A stretch of DNA of 64,000 bases from Anaerococcus degeneri. GTDB taxonomy: Bacteria > Bacillota > Clostridia > Tissierellales > Peptoniphilaceae. Numbering within the stretch: position 1 is the stretch's first letter; each line of letters opens with the position of its first letter. Below are positions 7,783 through 15,054 of the stretch, piece by piece. The notes under the pieces were generated by a model, which worked only from the letters and a program-made list of their open reading frames with translations, did no database searches and was not told where the DNA came from. Position numbers and translations under genes: made by a program. Location of the stretch: NCBI RefSeq assembly GCF_017874475.1, contig NZ_JAGGLO010000007.1:32992-96991 (forward strand). The letters are read 5' to 3'.

Positions 7783-8994
7783 ATGAAAAAAATTGGTTTA
7801 ATTCCAAGAATGTTATTAGGTATCCTTCTTGGTATTCTAATCGGTAAATATTTACCAGAATCAATAGTAAGAATTTTTGTGACATTTTCATCTATCTTTG
7901 GTAACTTCCTAGGATTCATAATCCCACTTATGATCTTAGCTTTCGTTACTAAGGGTATAGCAGACCTTGGAGAAGGTGCTGGTAAATTACTAGGTATTAC
8001 AGTAGCTATTGCATATTGTTCAACACTTGTTGCAGGTTCTGCATCATACTTTATGTCAAGAGCAATCTTCCCAAACTTTATCAGCGAGAGCCAAGTAGCA
8101 GCTATCCAAGCAGCAGATGAAATCAAACTTGACCCATATTTTAGCGTAGACATAGCACCATTCTTTACAGTAACAAGTGGTATCATCTTCGCCTTTATGC
8201 TAGGTATTTGTATTTCATGGTTAAGAAAAAAAGGTTCTGGCCAATACCTCTACGGTGCAGTTGATGAATTTAACCAAATCATCACCCAAGTACTAGCAGT
8301 AGCAATTGTTCCAGTTCTTCCATTCTTTATCATGGGTAACTTCGCAAAGATGGCATTCACAGGTTCTGTATTTGCAGTACTTTCAATCTTCTGGAAGATA
8401 TTTATTTGTATCATAGCCCTACACTTAATCTACATTACAATAATGTTCCTTGTGGCAGGTTCTTATTCAGGCAAAAACCCATTTGCTATGCTTAAAAACG
8501 AGCTTAGAGGTTACTTCACAGCAGTAGGTACCCAATCTTCAGCAGCAACAATTCCAGTAAACTTACAATGTGCTGAGGCAAATGGTGTATCTAAGCCAAT
8601 CAGAGACTTCGTAATTCCACTAGGAGCTACAGTTCATATGCCAGGTTCTATGATTACAATCACAGGTTGTGTCTTCACAATCCTAACAATGTACAACATG
8701 GACCACTCATACGGTCTAATGATCCAACTTATCGGTATCCTAGGTGTAGCAATGGTAGCAGCACCTGGCGCACCAGGTGGCGCAATCATGTCAGCTCTTC
8801 CATTCCTACCAATCGTAGGAATTAGCCCAGAGTCAGCTATGGCTTCACTTGCTATTTCCCTATACCTAACCCAAGACTCATTTGGTACAGCTGCAAACAT
8901 CTCAGGTGATACAGCTCTAGCAGTAGCAGTAGATAAGTTCTACCACAAAAACATATTAGGCGACAAAGACTGGGTAGCAGATCCAGTTAAATAA
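7783..8994 (+). CDS. sstT: Serine/threonine:Na+ symporter
   Basis: Membrane carrier of the dicarboxylate/amino acid:cation symporter (DAACS) family; SstT proteins import L-serine and L-threonine with sodium. At 403 residues it has the right length. It shows about eight hydrophobic segments and two re-entrant hairpin signatures. Seen: TQSSAATIPVNL near residue 245 (the serine-rich hairpin), GATVHMPGSMITITG near 285, and GAPGGAIMSALPFLP near 327, then a tail with SLYLTQDSFGTAANISGD. AAAGGAGAG precedes ATG 7783. The serine dehydratase genes lie directly downstream, so uptake and deamination of serine are probably one unit. Codon usage is strongly biased towards a few codons (TCA, ACA, CTA), as in highly expressed genes. 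Confidence 0.9.
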   Translation: MKKIGLIPRMLLGILLGILIGKYLPESIVRIFVTFSSIFGNFLGFIIPLMILAFVTKGIADLGEGAGKLLGITVAIAYCSTLVAGSASYFMSRAIFPNFISESQVAAIQAADEIKLDPYFSVDIAPFFTVTSGIIFAFMLGICISWLRKKGSGQYLYGAVDEFNQIITQVLAVAIVPVLPFFIMGNFAKMAFTGSVFAVLSIFWKIFICIIALHLIYITIMFLVAGSYSGKNPFAMLKNELRGYFTAVGTQSSAATIPVNLQCAEANGVSKPIRDFVIPLGATVHMPGSMITITGCVFTILTMYNMDHSYGLMIQLIGILGVAMVAAPGAPGGAIMSALPFLPIVGISPESAMASLAISLYLTQDSFGTAANISGDTALAVAVDKFYHKNILGDKDWVADPVK

Positions 8995-9017
8995 GTAAAG
9001 TAAAATTTTTGCAAATT

Positions 9018-9068
9018 AGGGGATGTTAAGGCAATATTAATGACAAATTAATAGGCTTAACAGCCCCT
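9018..9068 (+). promoter_or_regulatory. Long intercistronic hairpin between sstT and sdaAB
   Basis: AGGGGATGTTAAG (9018-9030) pairs with CTTAACAGCCCCT (9056-9068), 12 of 13 positions. Inside it TATTAAT pairs with ATTAATA around a GACAA loop. Only three T follow, so it is a poor terminator. An mRNA-stabilising or partial attenuation element is more likely; it would let sstT and sda be expressed at different levels. Confidence 0.6.
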
Positions 9069-9091
9069 TTATAATTTAAAAAGGAGATATT

Positions 9092-9751
9092 ATGGCAGTA
9101 AATTCTTCAGTATTTGACATAATGGGACCAATTATGGTTGGCCCATCAAGTTCACATACAGCTGGAGCTTGTAAAATAGGTAATATTGCAAGAAGGATGG
9201 TAGATAGGAACTTCAACGAAGTTGATTTTTACCTCCACGGTTCCTTTGCCAAAACCTACAAAGGCCACGGCACAAACAGGGCACTTGTAGGAGGGGTATT
9301 GGGTTTTGAACCAGACGACGACAGGATAATAAATTCTTTCGACTATGCGGACGAGGCTGGGATCAAATATGAATTTTTTGAAACAGACCTTGGAGATGTC
9401 CACCCAAACACAGTTAGAATCGTCTTTAAATACTCAGATAGGACTCCACTTGAAGTCCAAGGCTCATCTATAGGTGGGGGAGCGATTGTAATCACAAAGA
9501 TAAATGGCAATGCTATTGAATATAAGGCAACCAAACCAACCCTCTTTATGGCCTATGGCGAACAAAAGGGAGTAATTGCCCATGTATCAGGCATCCTCTT
9601 TGAATACGGCTACAACATCCACATGATGAAAACCATCAAAGACGGCGATAATGTAATGCTAGTTTGTGAGCTAGACGAACCACTAAAAGAAGGCATCCTT
9701 GAAAAAATCAGGGAAGGCAAAGACTTCACCTTCTTGAAATATATAGGATAG
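9092..9751 (+). CDS. sdaAB: L-serine dehydratase, beta subunit
   Basis: Beta subunit of the iron-sulfur L-serine dehydratase (serine to pyruvate and ammonia) of Gram-positive anaerobes. At 219 residues it is the usual size. The N-terminal half carries SVFDIMGPIMVGPSSSHTAGA (residues ~6-26) and the GHGTNRALVGGVLG motif near 55. The C-terminal ~75 residues form an ACT domain (VIAHVSGILFEYGYNIHMM), the usual regulatory module of this subunit. It lies 8 bases upstream of sdaAA, and AAAAGGAGATAT precedes the ATG. With sstT upstream it makes a serine fermentation unit. Confidence 0.95.
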   Translation: MAVNSSVFDIMGPIMVGPSSSHTAGACKIGNIARRMVDRNFNEVDFYLHGSFAKTYKGHGTNRALVGGVLGFEPDDDRIINSFDYADEAGIKYEFFETDLGDVHPNTVRIVFKYSDRTPLEVQGSSIGGGAIVITKINGNAIEYKATKPTLFMAYGEQKGVIAHVSGILFEYGYNIHMMKTIKDGDNVMLVCELDEPLKEGILEKIREGKDFTFLKYIG

Positions 9752-9759
9752 GATTAAAT

Positions 9760-10650
9760 ATGCTTACTACAATGAAATTATTAAAGGAAAGATGCAAGGA
9801 AGAAAATCTTAACCTTTGGCAATTAGCCATAAAAGACGAAATAGAAAACACAGGTAAAACCGAAGAAGAAATCTTCGCAAGGCTACAAAAAACCCTAGAC
9901 GTAATGAAGGCTTCAGCAAAAAGAGCCCTAGAAGAAGACGTCAGAAGCGTGACAGGCATGACAGGCGGCAATGCAAAGAAAATGCACGAATACTTTTTAG
10001 GCGGCAAATCAGTCCTAGGCGAAACACCAGCTATGGCCATGGCCTTCGCTCTATCAACATCAGAAGTAAACGCAGCCATGGGCAGGATTGTAGCAGCACC
10101 AACAGCAGGATCAGCAGGTATTATCCCTGCAACAATGATGACCATGCTAAACAAATATAACTACGACGACAGAAAACTTTGCGAAGCCCTTTTAATAGCC
10201 ACCCAAATAGGACAGGTAATCTTTGATAACGCAACATTTGCAGGTGCAGAAGGCGGATGCCAGGCAGAAACAGGATCGGCATCAGCCATGGCAGCCGCAG
10301 CAGTATGCTACCTTAGAGGATACGACGTCGAAATCCAAGAAAACGCAGCAACAGCAGCCCTCCTAAACATCATGGGCCTAGTCTGTGACCCAATCGGAGG
10401 CATGGTAGAATTCCCATGCAACTTAAGAAACGCCAACGGCATCATGAACGCCCTAGCAAGTGCAGACATGGCCATGGCAGGGGTAGAAATGTTTGTAACA
10501 TTCGATGAAGCAGTAGAAGCCATGAAGAGAGTAGGAGACAGCCTACCAGAAAGACTCCGCGAAACAGGAGAAGGCGGCATAGCAGTCTGCCCATCATCAA
10601 TCAAACTAAAAAGAAAATATATAGACAAACTTCCAGAAGAGGAAGAGTGA
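9760..10650 (+). CDS. sdaAA: L-serine dehydratase, alpha (iron-sulfur) subunit
   Basis: Catalytic alpha subunit carrying the [4Fe-4S] cluster. At 296 residues it has the family length. Seen: SVTGMTGGNAKKMHEY near residue 65, AAPTAGSAGIIPATM near 113, and the cluster/catalytic region with cysteines in GAEGGCQAETGSASAM near 167 and LVCDPIGGMVEFPC near 210. ATG 9760 follows GATAGGATTAA. The gene ends at a strong terminator, completing the sstT-sdaAB-sdaAA unit. The enzyme is oxygen-labile in characterised anaerobes, consistent with an anaerobic host. Confidence 0.95.
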   Translation: MLTTMKLLKERCKEENLNLWQLAIKDEIENTGKTEEEIFARLQKTLDVMKASAKRALEEDVRSVTGMTGGNAKKMHEYFLGGKSVLGETPAMAMAFALSTSEVNAAMGRIVAAPTAGSAGIIPATMMTMLNKYNYDDRKLCEALLIATQIGQVIFDNATFAGAEGGCQAETGSASAMAAAAVCYLRGYDVEIQENAATAALLNIMGLVCDPIGGMVEFPCNLRNANGIMNALASADMAMAGVEMFVTFDEAVEAMKRVGDSLPERLRETGEGGIAVCPSSIKLKRKYIDKLPEEEE

Positions 10651-10658
10651 AAATAGAA

Positions 10659-10693
10659 AATAGAACCAGGATTTGATACTGGTTCTATTTTTT
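10659..10693 (+). terminator. Strong terminator after sdaAA, probably bidirectional
   Basis: AATAGAACCAG (10659-10669) pairs perfectly with CTGGTTCTATT (10679-10689), followed by a T-run. The A-rich left flank can serve the convergent polyphosphate kinase gene ending at 10699. Confidence 0.9.
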
Positions 10694-10698
10694 ATGGT

Positions 10699-12171
10699 CT
10701 ATTTTTCCAATTTTTTCAAATGTTCTTTAGCAAGCTTGATATATTCCTCCATTACTTTGATTCTAGCGTATTTCTTTTGGTTTGATCCTACTATTACCCA
10801 TGGGGCGTAGGCTAGGTTGGTTTTTTCTAGCATTTCGTCCATGGCTTCTTGGTATTGGTCCCATTTTTTGCGGTTGCGCCAGTCTTCGTCGGTGATTTTG
10901 TATTGTTTGTCTGGGTTTCTTTGTCTGTCTTTGAAGCGTTTTAGCTGTTCGTCCTCATCAATGGTTACGAAAAATTTGATGACAAGGCTACCATGGTCGT
11001 GGATTTCTTTTTCCATGTTAGCAATTTCTCCGTAGGCCCTGTCCCATTCGTTGACTTTGGCGAAGCCTTCGACTCTTTCGACCATGACCCTGCCGTACCA
11101 AGAGCGGGAAAAGATGCTGACGTAGCCGTCTTTTGGAAGTTTGGTGTAAAATCTCCAGAGATAGTTTCTTTCTAATTCTTCCTTTGATGGGGCGGAAATC
11201 CCGTAGACTGTGTAAAGTCTTGGGTCAACTTCCTTGATCAATCTCTCAATGGCACCATCTTTTCCGGCTGCGTCGACACCTTCAAAGACCAAGACCTGGC
11301 TGATGCCTTTTTCATAATATTTATACATCAAATCTGCCACTTCTTTTTGGAGTCTATCCTTCTTTTTTTGGTAGTCTTCTTCGGAAATTTCCTTTGAAAG
11401 GTCTAAATTCTTGAGGATTGACTTGCCCTTGATATAGGTCCTTTCGATATTTTCATTTTCCTTTCTTTGCCTAATGACCCTTTCAAGTCCCTGGCTTAGC
11501 CTGTCTATTGCTATACCCAAGGCTTCCTTGGAGGCGGCTTTCCTGTCGTTTGAGTCGATTATATCCCAAGGTGCATAAGGGAAATCTGTGGCTTCTAGTA
11601 ATTTTTTGAAGTGTTTTTCATAGGCTTCGTAGTGTTTTTCCTGGTCCTTATCAAGGCCATCTATATAAAAATCTTTTTTGACAGAATCCTTAAGGGCCTT
11701 AATTCTAGCCTTTTGCTCGTCTTTGTCGACGTTTAGGAAAAATTTGATAATGATTGTTTGATCGTCAAAAAGGGTCTTTTCTGTATTTTTGATTGAAGAA
11801 ATCCTAGACTCAATTTCCTTATCGGATAATTTTAAGTTTTCAAAAAGCTTGTAGTAAAAAGACCTATCAAAAATCTTTATATTGCCCTTCTTTGGCACAT
11901 TTACCCAAAACTTTCTTATAAATGGATAGGAATCATCCCAAGCATCGTCCTTGTCAGGCACAGCCACGTCAAAATTTTTGGCGGCAAACTCTCGGGTCAA
12001 ATCCTTAATCACATAGCCTCTGCCCGAAGATTCCCAGCCGTCAACGATAATTAAAATTGGAATATTAAGGTCGGAGCAAATCCTTGCCATCCTACCCAGC
12101 CTTTCGGCCAATTCAGACCTCTTAAAATCTTGAAATTCTAGCTTCCTATTTGTAGAAATAATATTAGCCAT
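10699..12171 (-). CDS. pap: Polyphosphate:AMP phosphotransferase (two-domain PPK2)
   Basis: Cytoplasmic kinase of the PPK2 family. Two tandem PPK2 domains give about 490 residues, the class II arrangement known as polyphosphate:AMP phosphotransferase, which makes ADP from AMP using polyphosphate. Domain 1 has the Walker A-like DGWESSGRG near residue 45 and an IFDRSFYY lid motif. Domain 2 has EGVDAAGKDG near 293 and FSRSWYGRVMVERVEGF near 350. The upstream in-frame ATG (12180) lies directly against the GGAAAGG ribosome site, whereas the ATG at 12171 is about 9 bases away, so I place the start there. Monocistronic. Confidence 0.9.
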   Translation of the reverse strand: MANIISTNRKLEFQDFKRSELAERLGRMARICSDLNIPILIIVDGWESSGRGYVIKDLTREFAAKNFDVAVPDKDDAWDDSYPFIRKFWVNVPKKGNIKIFDRSFYYKLFENLKLSDKEIESRISSIKNTEKTLFDDQTIIIKFFLNVDKDEQKARIKALKDSVKKDFYIDGLDKDQEKHYEAYEKHFKKLLEATDFPYAPWDIIDSNDRKAASKEALGIAIDRLSQGLERVIRQRKENENIERTYIKGKSILKNLDLSKEISEEDYQKKKDRLQKEVADLMYKYYEKGISQVLVFEGVDAAGKDGAIERLIKEVDPRLYTVYGISAPSKEELERNYLWRFYTKLPKDGYVSIFSRSWYGRVMVERVEGFAKVNEWDRAYGEIANMEKEIHDHGSLVIKFFVTIDEDEQLKRFKDRQRNPDKQYKITDEDWRNRKKWDQYQEAMDEMLEKTNLAYAPWVIVGSNQKKYARIKVMEEYIKLAKEHLKKLEK

Positions 12172-12224
12172 AAACGCCATCCTTTCCTATCTTTAATCTA
12201 TTTTTACCCCCAAAATCATCTTTC

Positions 12225-12249
12225 CAACAAAAAAAGAGACCTAAGCCTC
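12225..12249 (-). terminator. Terminator after the esterase gene
   Basis: On the minus strand AGAGGC, loop TTAG, GTCTCT, then a run of seven T, starting right at the stop codon of the esterase gene. Confidence 0.7.
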
Positions 12250-13149
12250 TTAAAGTTTTTTAAAAAAATTATTAATCTCCATAAACACTTGGCCGCTTTC
12301 TCCAAGGTCTGGGTGGGTGATGGCAAAGCCGTGACCCAAAGGATGGGCAGAAGTTTTCTTGAAATCTAGTAATTTACTTTTAATATTTTTCTCATCCAGG
12401 AATTTTTTTACGCTAAGAGCTTGGTCCCTGATAAAATCTTCCTCGCTAGTTGTAATCAAAGTGGGAGGCAAATTGGCAAGGGCCTTTAGAATATCATCTG
12501 TAAAAGGAATTTGCTTATGGGTCAAGCCTCGTCTTGCAGGCTCATTTATGAGGGAAAGAGAACCTGATTTTAAAAGACCAGTCATAGGTGAAATCAAAGC
12601 CAGTCCTGAAATTCTAATATCTTTTGCGTCGATGTCAAAAATTTCCCTGAAATTTTCATCCTTCATAAGGGCAAAGGCCGCAAGGGTCAAAAAAGAACCC
12701 GCAGAATCAGAAGTAAGAAAAATCTTTTCGGGATTTAGATTCAATTTGCAAGCATTATCGTAAATATAGGAAAAACCGTCAAGGACATCCTTGATTTGGT
12801 CCCTAAAAGTCACATCAGGAAGGAGCCTGTAGTTGATATTAACAACATTAAAACCAAACTTGGCAAGATAAATGCAAGCTTGTTTGCAAATCTCCTTAGT
12901 CCCATAAACAAGCCCACCACCGTGGACGTTAATCACAGTAGGGAGGGCGTTTCCAGTAGATTTTCCGTAATAAATATCAAAATAATGGTATAAATCCCCG
13001 TCGTCCTTATAGGAAAGGTCAGAAACAACCTCAACACCATCAGTAGAATAAGAAGCAAGCGCCAAACGCTCGCGATCATTTTTATTTAACATTTCAATAA
13101 TATCTCTAAGACCCAAATTAGGATATAGGTCCGAATGTTTTTCAACCAT
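12250..13149 (-). CDS. Alpha/beta-hydrolase esterase (HSL-like)
   Basis: A 299-residue cytoplasmic alpha/beta hydrolase of the hormone-sensitive-lipase type. Seen: the HGGG oxyanion motif at 76-79, NINYRLLPD near 105, the nucleophile elbow TSDSAGS with Ser149, the likely acid in EEDFIRDQ near 240, and the catalytic His in AHPLGHGF near 272. The triad appears intact. The substrate is unknown; such enzymes cleave short-chain esters. Residues ~1-170 recur almost unchanged in the chimeric gene at 19798-20406, on the far side of the mannosylglycerate operon. AGGGGG precedes the start. A -35/-10 pair (TTGAGC, TAAACT) lies upstream, so it is probably transcribed on its own. Confidence 0.85.
   Translation of the reverse strand: MVEKHSDLYPNLGLRDIIEMLNKNDRERLALASYSTDGVEVVSDLSYKDDGDLYHYFDIYYGKSTGNALPTVINVHGGGLVYGTKEICKQACIYLAKFGFNVVNINYRLLPDVTFRDQIKDVLDGFSYIYDNACKLNLNPEKIFLTSDSAGSFLTLAAFALMKDENFREIFDIDAKDIRISGLALISPMTGLLKSGSLSLINEPARRGLTHKQIPFTDDILKALANLPPTLITTSEEDFIRDQALSVKKFLDEKNIKSKLLDFKKTSAHPLGHGFAITHPDLGESGQVFMEINNFFKKL
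12632..13132 (-). repeat. 501-bp direct repeat, copy A (inside the intact esterase)
   Basis: This segment aligns without gaps to 19889-20389 (constant offset 7257) and is visibly well over 90 percent identical. Both copies lie in the same orientation and bracket the mannosylglycerate PTS operon. The left boundary is in the codons for ...FREIFDI and the right boundary lies just inside the start of the gene. Confidence 0.9.
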
Positions 13150-13251
13150 AGCGCCCCCTAAAACTATATAACTTAGTTTACCATAAAAATGTTGGAGAGC
13201 TCAAGTGTGTATTAATTATTACTTTTAAAAATTCAAGAGATAAAGATTTAA

Positions 13252-15045
13252 CTACAATATATATTTGAAAAATAAGTTTAACAAATCTTCATAATTATCA
13301 ATTGCTTCTAAGTCTCCATTATTTAATACTATATTTATTATTTTGAAAAATTCTTTCATAGAATATTTGCTATAATCCTCAGCTTTAGCAGCTATTACAA
13401 ATATATATTGAACTGTATCTACTTTCCATTTGATTGGTTCTCTAAGCTTAATGAATGATAGTGAACTGTTTTTTATATATTTTTGATTGCCGTGGACCAA
13501 AGCAAATTTTTTACCAATCTCGGTTGATTCAAGTTCCTCTCTTTTTAAAAGAGAGTCAAAATAATTTTCATCAACTAGGCCTTTTTCTAAAAGTACATCT
13601 GCAATATATTTCAGAACCTTATATTTGCTATCAATATCTAAATTAAAACTAGAGGTATCCTTATTTAAGATATTTATAAACTTATTCTCTATATAAACAT
13701 CTTTTTTTAAATCTATTACATCAAAGATATTGTCATTGCTGATTGGTATTTTAAAATAATCTGATGTTTCTAGATCAATAGTTGAAAATACCAAATAGTC
13801 GTTAAAGTCTTGATTTATAAATTCTCTATATGTTAAAATTTTTTCAAAATCAATCCAGTTAAGATTCGCCTCTAAGACTGTTTTTAAATATTGGTTAAGA
13901 CCGCTTCTGAAATCTGAAACAATAACCGCTTTTTGTTTTTGGACACTGTCTTTCTCAAAACTTAGTATATATATAACAATATAAGCGATTTCATAGAGTG
14001 GGATATTGATATTATATAAATCGTAGAAATCCTCAGCTACATTCATAATTTCATTGAAATAAAAAGCTTGTTTTTTTATGATATCATCGTAAACTGGATT
14101 ATCTATTTTCTCTCCCTTTTTTATCCTCGAAAACATTAGAAGAAGATGCTTGCGGATTAATTCCTCTTTTTCCTTAGAATCGAATAAATAGGTATTATTG
14201 TCGTAGGAGAGATGGTCTTTGAGAAGTTTTATAAAATTATTAGCATTTATAATTATATTTTCGTCATAAATAAAATAGGAACTTAAATCTATTTTCTTAA
14301 ATACTCCGATTAAGTAGTTAGCTATTTGCTCTTTGTTTAAAACTATGTAATGAAGCTTCATAAGGTTAAACATACTTATCGCATAATGTTGATAATGAGA
14401 ATCCACAAGCTTTTCTGAATCATCCAAGTCTTTATTAATTATATAATAGATATGCGCCTTTAATAATCTATGGATTTTCTTATCGATATTATACTTTATA
14501 GAAAAAACATAAATTATTGAATTTATTTTATCTATATCAATTTTATCCAGTATTTTTTGAAAGAGTTTGTCAAAAATTTTATCATCAGGGGACTTAATAA
14601 GTATATCTCTAAGTAAGTCATACTTATTTGAGAAATTATCTTCTATAACAATTCCTATTTTTTCCCTGATATCTAAATCTATTTTATAGGAAGCAAAAAT
14701 ATTTTTTATTTCGAGCAAATACTTGTTTGCAGAGTAATAAGATAGGTAGTAAGAGGACATAATAGACGATATAGTTTTTAAATTATCATTGAGTAGGTCA
14801 ATAATAATTAGGTATATACTCTGGTCATATTCACTATTAGTGAACATTTCAAGCTTTATCCCTTCTCCATACTTTTTGTGTATTTTATATGAAATTGACT
14901 TATTTCTAAAATGTTCCTCTATCCTATCTAAGCAATTATAAATTGTTCTTCTTGACAAGTTTGTTGAATCACATATTTCATCTATGCTTATATATGATTT
15001 TTGTTTTTTTAAAAAATCTAATAAGATTTCATCGTTGTGATTCAT
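13252..15045 (-). CDS. PRD-domain transcriptional regulator of the mannosylglycerate-type operon
   Basis: A 597-residue BglG/MtlR/LicR-type regulator. N-terminal DNA-binding helices (SIDEICDSTNLSRRTIYNCL, residues ~18-37) are followed by a second HTH region and two PTS regulation domains (~175-385). The C-terminal part resembles PTS EIIB and EIIA modules; FALVHGNQKYIKNSSLSF near 510 places a His where EIIA proteins are phosphorylated. Such proteins sense PTS flux by phosphorylation and activate the adjacent operon. It is the last gene of the operon, 9 bases after the mngB-like stop. Its A+T content is higher than that of the esterase next door. Confidence 0.85.
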   Translation of the reverse strand: MNHNDEILLDFLKKQKSYISIDEICDSTNLSRRTIYNCLDRIEEHFRNKSISYKIHKKYGEGIKLEMFTNSEYDQSIYLIIIDLLNDNLKTISSIMSSYYLSYYSANKYLLEIKNIFASYKIDLDIREKIGIVIEDNFSNKYDLLRDILIKSPDDKIFDKLFQKILDKIDIDKINSIIYVFSIKYNIDKKIHRLLKAHIYYIINKDLDDSEKLVDSHYQHYAISMFNLMKLHYIVLNKEQIANYLIGVFKKIDLSSYFIYDENIIINANNFIKLLKDHLSYDNNTYLFDSKEKEELIRKHLLLMFSRIKKGEKIDNPVYDDIIKKQAFYFNEIMNVAEDFYDLYNINIPLYEIAYIVIYILSFEKDSVQKQKAVIVSDFRSGLNQYLKTVLEANLNWIDFEKILTYREFINQDFNDYLVFSTIDLETSDYFKIPISNDNIFDVIDLKKDVYIENKFINILNKDTSSFNLDIDSKYKVLKYIADVLLEKGLVDENYFDSLLKREELESTEIGKKFALVHGNQKYIKNSSLSFIKLREPIKWKVDTVQYIFVIAAKAEDYSKYSMKEFFKIINIVLNNGDLEAIDNYEDLLNLFFKYIL

Positions 15046-15054
15046 TATTAACTC

